Shown here one piece after another: positions 9,599 through 20,767 of a DNA stretch of 64,000 nt. The DNA lies in the NCBI GenBank assembly GCA_963700745.1, contig CAVOYT010000001.1, positions 310,001 through 374,000 on the forward strand, read 5' to 3'. A model generated the notes under the pieces. It saw only the letters and a list, made by a program, of their open reading frames with translations, was not told the DNA's origin and did no database searches. This DNA comes from UBA10649 sp963700745. GTDB lineage: Bacteria; Actinomycetota; Actinomycetes; S36-B12. The translations under genes and the position numbers were made by a program. Each line of letters begins with the position of its first letter. The stretch's first letter is position 1.

Positions 9599-10329
9599 CG
9601 CGGACGGGCCAGTCGCCGGAGCCCGGCATCGATGGCCATGAGGATCAGCGCCAGGACCACGGCCACCACCATGATGACGGCGATGAAGGTCAGGACTGAT
9701 GCCCACCCGTTCGAGCTGACGTCGAGGAACGCGTATGGATACGCGCCGATCACCTGTCCGCGGGTGAGGGCGAAGGCCGCCCAGAGCAGCGGAAGGATCA
9801 GCGACAGGCCGATGATCCGGCCGGTGATCAGGCCGCGCGGCCCGGCGATGAGCCAGACGATCAGGGTGAGCAGCGGTCCGGCGACGTGGAGCATCGTGTT
9901 GCTGAGCAGGTCCCAGCCGGTCTTGCCGCCGGTGGCCAGCAGGAGGTTGTAGACGACCCCGGTGATGACGATCATCAGAACGGAGTCCAGCCGCAGCGTC
10001 CGCCACAGCGTGCCGATCCCGTCCCGACGGGTGAACAGCGAGGGTCGGGCCACGAGCATCGTGAGCACGATTGCGACGACGATGTTGCTGATGATCGTGA
10101 AGTAGGTGATCCAGTCGAACAGGCGCTCCCAGACGGTGTCGATGCCGTCCGGGATGTTCCCGAGGATGGTCGGCTTCTCGGGGTCGGCCTGGTCCACGTA
10201 GTAGCCGGTGACGTTGAGGGTGAAGGACAGGCCCACGGCGAACCACGCCGCGACGAGGTTGATCCAGAAGAAGATCGGTCCGTACGAGGGGGTGTCGAGG
10301 CGGGCGGGTTCCGAGGCGACGGTCGTCAT
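9589..10329 (-). CDS. Pr6Pr-family multi-pass membrane protein
   Basis: The intact 246-residue protein has six or more predicted transmembrane helices and resembles the actinobacterial Pr6Pr family. Recognisable features are WITYFTIISNIVVAIV, ITGVVYNLLL, a histidine in LLSNTMLHVAGPLLTLIVW, and YPYAFLDV near the end. Function is not established. It begins 11 bases after the stop of the DHA2 transporter gene on the same strand, so both are probably cotranscribed. Confidence 0.75.
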   Translation of the reverse strand: MTTVASEPARLDTPSYGPIFFWINLVAAWFAVGLSFTLNVTGYYVDQADPEKPTILGNIPDGIDTVWERLFDWITYFTIISNIVVAIVLTMLVARPSLFTRRDGIGTLWRTLRLDSVLMIVITGVVYNLLLATGGKTGWDLLSNTMLHVAGPLLTLIVWLIAGPRGLITGRIIGLSLILPLLWAAFALTRGQVIGAYPYAFLDVSSNGWASVLTFIAVIMVVAVVLALILMAIDAGLRRLARPRQD

Positions 10330-10340
10330 GGTGCGTCAGG

Positions 10341-11961
10341 CTACGCGAGCCGCGCCGCGTCGACGTCGTCCTCGGACTCCGGCGTGCCGGGTGCGGGCCC
10401 GTGGGGCAGGTCTCGGGTGAAGGGCAGTGACAGGAGCGCCAGGAAGGCCGCGGCGAGCAGCCCCGCCTTGAGGGCGTCGAGCTGGGCGCTCTCATAGTCC
10501 GATACGAGGGCGGCGGTGGTGGCGTCGTCGAGACCGGCCTCGGTGGCGGCGGTCCCGATCGCGTCGGACGAGACGAAGTCGAGTCCGGTCTCCACCTGGG
10601 TTCCCACCTGGGCCGAGACCTCGCTGCTGATCGCCGGGTCGTCCTGGATGTTCGACACGAAGTTCGTGGTGAGCCCACCGAGGACGATGGCGCCGATGAG
10701 CGCGACCCCGAGCGACGAGCCCAGCTGCTGGCCGGTGAACTGGAGGCCACCTGCCTCGCCCCGGCCCGAGACGTCGACCGACGCCTGGACGACCTTGCCC
10801 AGCTGCGAGGCCAGGAAGCCCATTCCGACCCCCAGACCCGCCATCGACAGGGCGAAGGACGACTCCTTCAGGGTCGGCTCGATGGTCCCGAGCAGGACGA
10901 TGATGGACGCCAGCGAGACCCACAGGCCGGTCCGGACGATGGCACGGATGGAGAAGCGGCCGGCCAGTCGGGCGCCGACGGCCGACGCGATGAACATGGT
11001 GATCGAGACGGGCAGCATCTTGATGCCGGTCTCGAGGGCGTCCATGCCGAGGACCAGCTGCAGGTACAGCGGGACGGTGAAGAAGACGCCCATGAGGATC
11101 AGGTTCTGGCTGACGAGCCCGGCGAGCCCGGAGCGCAGGGGTGGGATCCTCAGCAGGGCCAGGTGCACCAGCGGGTCGCGGCCGGTCGCCTCGCGATGCC
11201 GCTGCCACGACACGAAGGCCCACAGGAGGGACACGCCGGCTGCGAGCACGAAGAGGGTCAGCGAGAAGCCGAGTGGCTCGATGGGCGAGTTCTTGGGCTG
11301 CACCCAGCCCCAGGTGCTCGACTGCAGGACGGCCAGCACGATCAGGCCCAGCCCGGACGCGGACAGCACGGTGCCCAGCACATCGAGCCGGGGGACCGGC
11401 CTCGGGCGCTCGGCGTCATGCACCAGGCCGGCCAGCGCCAGGATGATCAGCACGAGGATCACCTCGCCGACGAAGACCACGCGCCAGCGACAGCTCGGTG
11501 GTCGCCCAGCCGCCCAGGATGGGTCCGATCGCGATGCCGGCGCCCGCGACGCCGCCGATGACGGCGTAGGCGACGTTGCGTTCCTTGCCCTCGTAGTTCC
11601 CGGAGATGAGTGCGACAAGTGCGGGCATGACCAGCGCCGCCCCGAGTCCCTCCAGAACCGACCACCCCAGGGCCAGGACCTGCACCGTCGGCGCGACGGC
11701 AGTCAGCGCTGAGCCGCACGCGTAGATGATCAGCCCGACGACGAACGCCCGGCGCCGGCCGATGATGTCGCCGATCTTCCCGCCGGTCAGCATGAACATC
11801 GCCATGACGAGGCAGTAGAGCGTGATGATGGTCTGGATCGTGGTGACGGTGGTGTCGAAGTCCTCGACGAGAGCGCTGATGGACACGTTCATCACGGACT
11901 GGTCGAGAACCATGACGAACTGGGCCATGGCCAGGGCCACGAGCGGCATCCACTTGCGCAC
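10341..11961 (-). CDS. DHA2 (EmrB/QacA) major facilitator drug exporter (one frameshift)
   Basis: About 540 residues with 14 helices expected after repair near 11490. The N-terminal piece has motif D (MVLDQSVMNVSISAL) and motif A (GGKIGDIIGRRRAF), and motif C lies in GIAIGPILGGW. The rest carries the second half of the bundle and an acidic C-terminus. DHA2 pumps export drugs or lipophilic compounds by proton antiport. A 19-bp palindrome sits upstream in the divergent promoter region. The Pr6Pr gene follows in the same operon. The substrate is unknown. Confidence 0.85.
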
Positions 11962-12008
11962 CAGGATTCCTTCCCTCGGGTCGCGTCACCCTGCTTCCCG
12001 TCTCGCAC

Positions 12009-12027
12009 ACACTAGTGCGACTAGTGT
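12009..12027. promoter_or_regulatory. 19-bp palindrome between divergent efflux and flippase genes
   Basis: ACACTAGT-GCG-ACTAGTGT is a perfect 8-bp inverted repeat with a 3-bp spacer. It lies 47 bp from the DHA2 start and 8 bp before the ATG at 12036. Size and symmetry fit a TetR- or MarR-type operator, but no regulator gene is adjacent. The second half includes TAGTGT, a possible -10 hexamer for the plus-strand gene. Confidence 0.55.
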
Positions 12028-12035
12028 TCGCCATC

Positions 12036-14497
12036 ATGGACGATGAGGCGCCCGCCCGGGGAGCGGCCCGTTTCGGCTGGCGCGACCTCGTCCGTGTCTG
12101 GTCCTCCGCCTCTGACGGTCGACGCCTGCGTCGCCCGACGGACGTCCTCCTGCTGATCGGCTCAGTCCTCCTCCTCGCCGTCCTGTACGTCGCCGCCCCG
12201 GGCCCAACCGACCTCGATACGGCGATCTCCAAGCTGATCGGCGCCTTGCCCGACGCGATCAATGTGCTGTTGGGGCTGTGCTACACGGCACTGTCGCTAT
12301 GGGCCCTGATCGTCCTGCTCCTGCCACTTGGCTTCCGAGGCCGCCGCCGCCTCTTCTGGGACCTCGTCCTGGCCGCCGTCGTGGCTCTGCTGGCCGCGGT
12401 CGGCGTCGGAATGGCGTCCGGAACAGACGCGAACGTCTCCCTCGAAGGCTTCGTGACCGCACCGACGGAACCGGTCTACCTCGCGGTTCGGCTGGCGGTC
12501 GCCACCGCGATCATCGTCACCGCGTCACCGCACCTCAGTCGTCCGCTGCGGTACTGGGGGCGCATCATCATCGTGCTGGGGGCGATCGCCACGATCGCCT
12601 CGGGGGCGGCATGGCCGATCGGCGCGGTAGCAGCGGTCGTGGTCGGGTTGGGGTCGGCCGCAGTCGCCCACCTGCTGCTCGGCTCGCCGCAGGGCCTGCT
12701 GACCGCCGACCAGGTGGAGATCGCCCTGGCCGACCTGGGCGTCGACGTCGACGACGCGAGGGACCTGCCCGACGAGATCCCGGGTGAGGTTCTGTGGACC
12801 GCGCAGCGGGCGGACGGGCCGGACCTGCGAGTGAAGGTCTATGGACGCGATGCCTGGGACACGCAGGCCGTCGGCTCGGCCTGGGCTGCGCTCACGCGTC
12901 GCGGAGAGATGCCCGGCCTCGGGCGCAGCCGCCAGTCCCGGGTGGAGCACGAAGCCCTGGCCCTGCTGCTCGCCCAGCGCGCTGGTGTCGCGGTGCTGCC
13001 GCTCGTGGCCGCCGGCCAGTCCGGGCAGGGGGACGCCCTCATCGCCACGGAGCAGGCAGCCAGGTCACCCTGCCGGACCTGGCGCAGGACGCCGTCGACG
13101 ACGACGTCCTCGACGGCTTCTGGACGTCACTGGTGGCGCTGCACGGCGCGGGAATGTCGCATGGCCGCATCGACGGGCGACACCTGGTGCTGCGCGCCGA
13201 CGGGTCACCGGCCCTGGCCGACTTCGCCGATGCCGAGCTCAACGCCGACGAGGGCGACCAGCAGGTGGATCGCGCGCGCCTGCTCGCCTCCACGGCGCTC
13301 GTCGTGGGACACGAGCGGGCGCTGGCATCGACCGTGCGCGTGATCGGAACCGATGGGCTGGTCGAGCTGATGCCCTACCTGCAGCCGGCCGCGATGGGCC
13401 GCACGACCCGGCAGCAGATCAGGGACGAGGACTGGTCCCTCAAGGACCTGAAGAAGGCGGCCGTGGCATCGCTCGGCGTCGAGGCCCCGCCGCTGCAGCA
13501 GCTCCATCGGGTGACGCTGGAAGTCGGTCGCCATCATCGCGCTCGTCGCGCGTGATGGCCTACACGCTCGTCGGCGCATTCGCCGGCGTCGACCTGCAGA
13601 CCGTGGTGGAGACACTCTCGTCGGCCAACCTGGCCATCGTGCTCATCGCGCTGGCCCTGTCCCCGTTCGTCCAGGCGTCGCTGGCGTTCTCCACCATCGG
13701 CTCGACACTGACGAAGCTGAAGTACGTGCCCGTCCTCATGCTGCAGTACGGGATCCAGTTCATCGCCCTTGTGCTCCCGGCCACGGCTGCGCGCCTCGCC
13801 CTCGAGATCCGCTTCTTCGAGAGGTTCGGGATCGCGGCGGCACCTGCGGTGACCATGGGGATGATCGACAGCTTCAGTGGCTTCACCGTGCAGGCGGGCC
13901 TGATCATCCTCATCCTGCTGTCCGGCCTGGCGGGCTTCTCCGGTGGAGCGTTCGGCGGCTCAAGCAGCACGGACAGCAGCAGCACCGACTCCGAGCCCGT
14001 CTACGCTCGTGATCCTCGCCGTCCTCGGCATCATTGCCCTGATCGTCACCTTCATCGTCCCGAGCCTCAGGCGCCGGGTGCTCGGGTTCATCCCGCGTAT
14101 TCGCACAGCGGCCGCCGACCAGCGGAGGAAGGCGGGGGATGCTCTGCTCGTCCTGCGCCACCCGCGCAAGATCGGCACGATGCTCCTGGGCAATCTCGGC
14201 GCGCAGGTGCTGCAGGCGGTGATCCTCGGCGTCTGTCTCGCGGCCTTCGGGCAGTCTGCCCAGCTGTCTCAACTGATCCTCATCAACACTGCGGTGAGCC
14301 TCTTCGGCGGGCTGATGCCGGTGCCGGGCAACATCGGCGTGGCGGAGGCGGCGTACACCGCGGGGCTCCAGGCCATCGGCATCCCCGCGCCGATCGCGGT
14401 CTCCGCCGCCATCACCTTCCGGCTCGTGACGTTCTACCTCCCACCGCTGTGGGGGTCGGTCGCGATGCGCTGGCTGCGACGCCACCAGTTCATCTAG
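12036..14497 (+). CDS. Large flippase-type (LPG synthase TM) protein with kinase-like domain (three frameshifts)
   Basis: About 820 residues when read across breaks near 13060, 13530 and 14010. The N-terminus (~35-240) holds about six hydrophobic helices. The middle (~250-500) looks like a phosphotransferase/pseudokinase: an EHEALALLLAQRAGV helix, then SHGRIDGRHLVLR in the place of a catalytic loop and ADFADAEL in the place of DFG. The C-terminal ~310 residues are a UPF0104/MprF-like transmembrane bundle with GGLMPVPGNIGVAEAAYTAG and LVTFYLPPLWG. No MprF synthetase domain is present, so this is likely a lipid or glycan flippase with a regulatory cytosolic domain. The start at 12036 follows the palindrome directly. 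Confidence 0.75.
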
Positions 14498-14503
14498 GCG
14501 GAA

Positions 14504-15295
14504 TCACTTCTCGTGGAGGATGGCCTCTAGCTCGGAGATGGCCTGCTGCTGCTTGTCGTTGAGCTGCTTGAGCTCCGTGAGGCGCTTCATGACGTCCGCC
14601 GGCTGATCCTCGGTGCTGCGCTTGGCCGGGGTGAGGAAGAGGTTCGCGAGGTAGCCGGTCAGGGTGCCGAAGATTCCCACGCCGACCACGATGATGACGG
14701 TGCCCATGACGCGGCCGGGATTCGAGATCGGGTAGGCGTCGCCGTAGCCGACCGTCGCCATGGTCACGATGACGTACCACATCGCGTCGGACGCGCTGGT
14801 GATGTTCGACCCTTGGACGTTCTGCTCGAGGCGCAGCATCTCGAGGCTGCCGAACTCCAGAACGAGCATGCCGATGAGCAGCAGCATCAGCAGGGCACTC
14901 TCGGCGCGGTCCTTCACCAGTGACCGCGCGACCCGCTTCACTCCGTAGTCGCTGAGCAGCCGGTAGACCCGGATGAGCCGGAACAGCCGCAGCACGTTGG
15001 TGGACTGGAACGGCATGGCGGACAGGAAGTCGGCCCAGCCATAGCCATGGACGAGGTATGCCTTCTTGGACGGCGCCTTGGTGAATCGGTAGACGAAGTC
15101 GATCATGAAGATCACCGTCAGAAGCAGGTTCATCACGGTGACGACCTCGCGCAGCGCATCATCCTGAACCAGGAGGCCGAGCGCGAGATTGACGATGGAC
15201 AGGATCGAGAGCCCTGCCATGAAGATCTCGTAGCCGATGTCACCGTCCGTCCCGGTGGACGACGTTGCCGTCCGTGTCTCCTCGTCTTCTGCCAT
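14504..15295 (-). CDS. Voltage-gated-type potassium channel
   Basis: The ~263-residue protein is a single six-helix unit of the voltage-gated ion channel superfamily. It has an arginine-rich S4-like segment RLFRLIRVYRLL, a pore helix and the potassium selectivity filter TVGYGD, then a last helix and a cytosolic tail. The tail ends in a predicted short coiled coil (ELKQLNDKQQQAISELEA). It should form a tetrameric inner-membrane channel. The ATG at 15295 was chosen over a start 51 bases upstream because the MAEDEE N-terminus follows a GAGG/GGGGGA ribosome site. It is intact. Confidence 0.88.
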   Translation of the reverse strand: MAEDEETRTATSSTGTDGDIGYEIFMAGLSILSIVNLALGLLVQDDALREVVTVMNLLLTVIFMIDFVYRFTKAPSKKAYLVHGYGWADFLSAMPFQSTNVLRLFRLIRVYRLLSDYGVKRVARSLVKDRAESALLMLLLIGMLVLEFGSLEMLRLEQNVQGSNITSASDAMWYVIVTMATVGYGDAYPISNPGRVMGTVIIVVGVGIFGTLTGYLANLFLTPAKRSTEDQPADVMKRLTELKQLNDKQQQAISELEAILHEK

Positions 15296-15360
15296 TCCCC
15301 CATCCTCGCCGAAACGTTCCCGAGGACCGGGAGGGCACGCCCTCACTACGCTGACGGACC

Positions 15361-17811
15361 ATGACGCAGATCCCCACCCGAGCGCGTGTGGTCATCATCG
15401 GCGGCGGCATCATCGGCACGTCGATCGCCTATCACCTCGGCAAGCTCGGCTGGTCGGACGTGGCCCTGCTGGAGCGGGATCGGCTGACCTCGGGCACGAC
15501 CTGGCATGCGGCGGGACTCATGACGTGCTTCGGCTCCATGTCGGAGACGTCGATGACCATGAGGCAGTACACGCGGGAGCTCTATCGCAGCCTTGAGGCG
15601 GAGACGGGGCAGTCCACCGGCTTCAAGCCGGTCGGCTTCATCGAGGCGGCCGCCGACGAGGGACGGCTCGAGGAGTTCCGCCGGGTGGCGGCATTCAACC
15701 GTCACGTCGGCCTGGACGTGCACGAGATCAGCCCGTCGCAGATCGCCGACCTCTTCCCGCTGGCCGAGACGTCCGACCTGCTCGCCGGCTTCTACGTCCC
15801 GCAGGACGGCAGGGTCAACCCCGTGGACGCGACGATGGCGCTCGCCAAGGGTGCGCGGATGCAGGGCGTGCAGATCATCGAGGGCGTGAGCGTCGACCAC
15901 GTGCTGACTGCCGGAGGTCGAGTCACCGGCGTCTCCACATCACTCGGTGACGTCGAATGCGAGTACGTCGTCAACTGCGCAGGCATGTGGGCCCGTCAGC
16001 TCGGCGAGCGCAATGGCGTGGTGATCCCGCTGCAGGCGGCCGAGCACTACTACCTGATCACCGAGCCCTTCGATGGGGTCGATCCGGCATGGCCGGTGTT
16101 CGAGGATCCGTCACGCCACGGGTACTACCGCGAGGAGGGCGGCGGCCTGATGGTCGGCCTCTTCGAGCCGGTCTGCGCCCCTTGGCACGTCGACGGGATT
16201 CCGGCCGACTTCTCGTTCGGTGAGCTGCCGCCCGACTGGGAGCGCATGGGCCCGTATGTCGAACGGGCGATGGAGCGCGTCCCGATCACTCTCGAGACCG
16301 GGATTCGCACCTTCTTCTGCGGTCCGGAGTCGTTCACTCCCGACCTGTCCCCGATCGTCGGGGAGGCACCGGACATCGACAACTACTTCGTGGCGGCGGG
16401 GATGAACTCGGTGGGCATCCTCACCGGTGGCGGGATGGGCCGGATCGTGGCGCAGTGGATCGTCGACGGTCGCCCCGATGTCGACGTGACCGGATTCAAC
16501 ATCGACCGGATGCAGGACTACCAGCTGAACCCGCGATACCGCGCGGAGCGCACCGTCGAGACGCTCGGAATGGTGTACCAGACGCACTTCCCCGGCCGTT
16601 CGATGCTGTCGGCGCGCGGGATCAAGCGCTCCCCGATCCACGACCGCCTCGTGGAGCAGCGCGCGTACTTCCGTGACGTCAGCGGCTGGGAGGGCGCCGA
16701 CTGGTTCGCTCCCGAGGGCGTGGCGCCGGTCGTGGACGAGCTCAGCTGGGGGCGCCAGAACTGGTTCCCCTTCTGGGCTGCCGAACACCGAGCCGTTCGC
16801 GAAGGCGTGGGACTGATGGACATGTCGTTCATGTCGAAGTTCCTCGTCCAGGGCCGCGACGCCGGACGCCTCCTCGATCGGGTGTCGGCCAATGCGGTCG
16901 ACGGCGCCCCGGGAGTCATCACCTACACCCAGTGGCTGAACGACGCAGGCACGCTCGAAGCCGACCTGACCGTCACGAAGCTGGATGACGACCGCTTCCT
17001 CGTGGTCGCGTCCGACACCGCGCACGGGCATGTGCAGGCATGGCTGCGTCGACACGCGGAGGACGACCACGCCACCACGTCCGACGTGACGGCGGCCTTC
17101 GCCCAGCTCAACGTGCAGGGGCCGCAGTCGCGCGCGCTGCTGCAGAGCCTCACGTCCGACGACCTGTCGAACGAGGCCTTCCCGTTCCGGACCGCCCGCT
17201 ACATCGACCTCGGCTTCGCGCGGGCGCTGTGCGTGCGCATCACGTACCTCGGGGAGCTCGGCTACGAGCTCTACGTCCCGACCGAGCAGGCGATGCACGC
17301 CTACGAGGCGATCGCCGCGGCGGGCGGCGCGTACGGACTGCGGCACGTCGGGCTCAAGGCTCTGGCCAGCCTGCGCATGGAGAAGGGCTACCGCGACTAC
17401 GGACACGACATCGACAACACTGACACCGTCATCGAGGCCGGCCTCGGATTCGCCGTGTCCCTGGACAAGGCCGGTGGCTTCATCGGGCGCGATGCCGTGC
17501 TCAGACAGAAGCAGGCCGGCCCGCCGACCCGTCGGTTGGCACAGGTGCGGCTGCTCGATCCCGAACCGCTCATGCATCATGCCGAGATCGTGCTGCGAGA
17601 TGGCCATCCCGTGGGCTATGTGCGCGCGGCCAGCTACGGGCACACCCTGGGGGGTGCCGTCGGGCTGGCGATGCTGGAGGCGCCTGACGCCGTCACACCC
17701 GACTGGCTGGCAGACGGGACGTGGGCGGTGGACATCGCCGGAGTGCGTCATCCGGCGGTTGCCTCGCTCACCCCGATGTACGACCCCCGCAACGTCCGGA
17801 TCCGCTCCTGA
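15361..17811 (+). CDS. Dimethylglycine/sarcosine dehydrogenase-like FAD enzyme with GcvT domain
   Basis: The intact 816-residue protein has an N-terminal DAO-type FAD domain (GGGIIGTSIAYHLGKLGW; a histidine in TSGTTWHAAGL at the position of the covalent FAD link), an FAO_M linker around residues ~370-430, and a C-terminal GcvT tetrahydrofolate-binding half (~450-800) with VQGPQSRALLQ and a terminal barrel. Such enzymes oxidatively demethylate N-methylated glycines and pass the one-carbon unit to folate. No betaine or sarcosine genes are adjacent, so the exact substrate is open. TACGCT lies 8 bases before the ATG. Confidence 0.87.
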   Translation: MTQIPTRARVVIIGGGIIGTSIAYHLGKLGWSDVALLERDRLTSGTTWHAAGLMTCFGSMSETSMTMRQYTRELYRSLEAETGQSTGFKPVGFIEAAADEGRLEEFRRVAAFNRHVGLDVHEISPSQIADLFPLAETSDLLAGFYVPQDGRVNPVDATMALAKGARMQGVQIIEGVSVDHVLTAGGRVTGVSTSLGDVECEYVVNCAGMWARQLGERNGVVIPLQAAEHYYLITEPFDGVDPAWPVFEDPSRHGYYREEGGGLMVGLFEPVCAPWHVDGIPADFSFGELPPDWERMGPYVERAMERVPITLETGIRTFFCGPESFTPDLSPIVGEAPDIDNYFVAAGMNSVGILTGGGMGRIVAQWIVDGRPDVDVTGFNIDRMQDYQLNPRYRAERTVETLGMVYQTHFPGRSMLSARGIKRSPIHDRLVEQRAYFRDVSGWEGADWFAPEGVAPVVDELSWGRQNWFPFWAAEHRAVREGVGLMDMSFMSKFLVQGRDAGRLLDRVSANAVDGAPGVITYTQWLNDAGTLEADLTVTKLDDDRFLVVASDTAHGHVQAWLRRHAEDDHATTSDVTAAFAQLNVQGPQSRALLQSLTSDDLSNEAFPFRTARYIDLGFARALCVRITYLGELGYELYVPTEQAMHAYEAIAAAGGAYGLRHVGLKALASLRMEKGYRDYGHDIDNTDTVIEAGLGFAVSLDKAGGFIGRDAVLRQKQAGPPTRRLAQVRLLDPEPLMHHAEIVLRDGHPVGYVRAASYGHTLGGAVGLAMLEAPDAVTPDWLADGTWAVDIAGVRHPAVASLTPMYDPRNVRIRS

Positions 17812-17814
17812 GGC

Positions 17815-19881
17815 TCAGGAGCCGGGCGGACCGCTGATCACTCCGAGCCGGGCCAGGACGGACTGCGTGTCTCCGAGGGTCGGGTCAAGGTCGGCCACCT
17901 CGATGGGGGTGGAACCCCACTCGGCCAGTTGCCGCTCGATCGACCGACGGGCCTTGTCCAGCTTGCGCGCCACCATGCGTCGGGTCGCCCACTCCTGCTC
18001 GCGGCGTCGCAGCGCCGCCTCGATGGCTCGCGACCTGCTCCGGCGTGCCGGTCAGGCCGAGGGCCACCTGCGAGTCCGGCGACGATGTCGATGCGGTAGT
18101 CGTGACCGCGTCGGACGAACGTGCCGGGCTTGGACTGCATCCCGTTGAACAGGTCGACGGTGGCGAGGACGAACGAGGTGATCGGCCGGAACTTCACCTC
18201 GCGCGGGACGAGTGGCGGGCGGGTGTCCGGCGGTCCCATCCACCACGGCGGCTGGACGACCATCCTGAAGCCGTACTTGTTCACCGGATCGTCGTGATGG
18301 ACGACCATGAGATGCCGCATGCTGCCGGGCGCGAGCGGGTCCAGCCTCGTCCGGCTGGCTGACCAGGGCGAGCTGTCCGCGAGGGTCCACGGTCCTCGCG
18401 TCGTGCCGCCAGGCGTGCCACAGCCGCGTGCGGAACGGGACCCCGAGGTAGAGGCCGCCGTCGACGCCGAGGTCGGTCAGCGTCGTGATGTCCGCGTGGG
18501 ATCCCGGGCGGTGCCGCAATGTCGAGGCTGACATTCGCACCGAGGCTCTCGCCGATGAGGACGACCCTCGGTCGATCGTGCTCGGGGATCGACGACAGCC
18601 GCTCCCGCACTCCCTCGAGCACGAGCCGCGTGAGGTCCTCGGCCTCCTGGGTCCGGGTCAACGCCAGCGCGGACGGGACCAGCGCGTACTGCGGTACCAC
18701 CGTGGCGCAGTCGCCGAGGGTGAGGTACTCCAGGGCCTCGGCGACGGAGTAGTTGAAGTAGCCGACGCCGGTGGGGGAGCCGACGCAGATCAGGCTGCGG
18801 TCGAAGGCTCCGCAGTCCTCCATGTCCTGCAGGGTCAGTCGGGCGCGCTCGTCGATCTCGTCGGCTGCCTCGTAGCCCCCGACGACGCGCACCGGGGCGA
18901 TCGCGGGCTCGCCCATGACGGCGGTGATCTCGTCCGGGCTCAGGGCCATGAGCACGAACCGTCGGCCCTCCTTCCCGAGGGAGTCGAACGGCATCCGGCT
19001 GGCCGGACCCGCCGACACGTGGACCGAGGTGGGCGGCGACGGATAGGCCGGCTCGACGATGTCGTCGCGCCGCTGGATGCGTCCGGTGACCGTGTTCATC
19101 GCCACGACACCCCCGGCCGTGAGGGAGCCGAGGATGATGCCGTGCGACACGAGGGTGCCCAGACGCGCCCGGGTCCCGGCCCAGGACGCGCTCCGAGCCC
19201 GCGCTCGAGGGCGTGGGCGGCCAGCTGCTCCCCCGTGGTCGCGGCGGCGAAGCCGACGCCGGAGGCCACGCCGACGGCGCCGGCGCGCAGGGCCGCGCGC
19301 TTTCCCGCTCCGGCGACCGCGTGACGTTCGGGGGCCACCATGCCGAAGGCCGCGGCGCGTCGGTTCCGGTTGAAGAGGCTGACGGCCACGACGGCGCCAC
19401 CCGTGGCCACGGCCGGCAGGAGCGTCGTGTCGAGTCCGGGCCGCATCCCCAGTCGCCGATGGAGGAGGGCGTCCCAGGCGGCCGAGGCGCCCCCGGCGAG
19501 TGCGGCGAAGGCGACGATGCGACCGGCCGTCGCAACGACCGCGGCCGGCAGTGACTCGTCCGCGCGTCGGCTGGCGGCCGCCGACATCGCCAGCCCGCCG
19601 GCGATCCCGGCGCCGGAGATCGCCAGATTGGCGCGAGTGCCGGGACGAGTGCCCGGCAGTGCACCGAGTGCCTGCAGGGTGGCCCAGGCGGTCGCCGTGA
19701 GCTCGTAGTGCGTCGCGGCGACGACGCCACTGGCGACCGCCTGCTGCATGGGGTCGCGAGGGAGGAGGCCCCGAGCGAACGTGCCGGCGACGGACCAGGA
19801 GGCCCCCGCGATCCCGGCCTGCACGGTGGAGTCAGTTGCCCACCGCGTGAGCCATTCGACGCGTCGAGGGAGGAAGGCCAT
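17815..19881 (-). CDS. Membrane-anchored Abhydrolase_9-type alpha/beta hydrolase (about five frameshifts)
   Basis: The repaired protein is ~680 residues. The N-terminal membrane part (MAFLPRRVEWLTRWATDS, then several hydrophobic helices) reaches about 19160. The hydrolase part has RFVLMALSPDEI, VGGYEAADEIDERARL, VGSPTGVGYFNYS and the nucleophile elbow GESLGANVS. Later pieces give LTDLGVDGGLYLGVPF, MRHLMVVHHDDPVNKYG and a helical tail ending VISGPPGS. Breaks lie near 19160, 18520, 18350, 18060 and 18028. This architecture matches actinobacterial Abhydrolase_9_N/Abhydrolase_9 proteins, presumed membrane esterases. It is the most fragmented gene here; real decay cannot be fully excluded. Confidence 0.72.
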
Positions 19882-19980
19882 GGCGAAGATTGTGTCGCAC
19901 CCGACCGGATGCATGATCGGAAGCACCCGAATCGCGCCATGGCTCGCGATGTCGCTGCCTGATGGACCTACGGTGGGTGA

Positions 19981-20721
19981 GTGTTCCTGGAGAACGTCGT
20001 CATCGATGCCGTCGAGCCACAGCGACTGGGTCGGTTCTGGGAGGCGGCACTCGGCGGCGAGCGGCTGACCGACGAGCCTCATGGCTTCGAGACGCGGCTC
20101 ACCATCGTGGACGGACCGGTGCTCGACCTGTGCTTCCAGCGCGTCCCCGAGCCGCCACTCGAGCCGCCGAGACTCCACCTGGACCTCTGGGGCGACGCCA
20201 GCCAGGCGGCGGAAGTCGAGCGGCTGCTCCGGCTGGGCGCACGACGACCTCGATGGGGGTGACGTTGACATGGGGCAGGGCGAAGAGCCCGGGGTCGTGC
20301 TCGCCGACCCTGAGGGGAATCCCTGCTGCGTCATGGCGGATGAGCGGCGTACGCCGACACCGGACCCCTCGCGGCTCTCCGGCTCGAGTCGGCCGACCCG
20401 GGCCGCGACGCGGAGTTCTGGTCCTGGCTGACCGGCTGGACCGACGTGGCCGGCGTCCCGTTCCGGACCCTGCGCCATCCGTCGCTGCGTGGACCCGTCC
20501 TCGAGATCTGCCCCGAGCGGGCCGCCAAGCCGGCGACCAAGAACCGGCGGCACCTCGACGTCCGACTCGAGATCGGAGATGACCCCGACGACGTGGCGGC
20601 CCGCATCTCCGAGCGGGGCGGCCGCGAGCTCCACCCGGGGTGGGGTGAGCTGCCGTGGCGGCACTACGCAGACCCGTCCGGCAACGAGTTCTGCGTGCTG
20701 CCAGCGGCCACGCCGCGGTAG
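19981..20721 (+). CDS. Two-domain glyoxalase/VOC family protein (two frameshifts)
   Basis: About 245 residues after repair near 20250 and 20380. The first VOC unit has VVIDAVEPQRLGRFWEAALG and closes with VVLADPEGNPCCVM; the second starts SADPGRDAEFWSWLTGW and ends YADPSGNEFCVLPA. The paired beta-alpha-beta-beta-beta units are the glyoxalase/bleomycin-resistance fold used by metal-dependent lyases, dioxygenases and binding proteins. The role is unknown. The GTG at 19981 is preceded by TACGGT and six bases, a leaderless arrangement, divergent from the hydrolase gene. Confidence 0.72.
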
Positions 20722-20767
20722 CCCGTCTTTCCACGGCACGACGGACACGCCCGGCTAGGGTCGGCGC

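Noticed and set aside
16111..17751. A 546-codon minus-strand frame opposite the dehydrogenase-like flavoenzyme
   Set aside because: It is complementary to an intact 816-residue flavoenzyme and has no recognisable domain.
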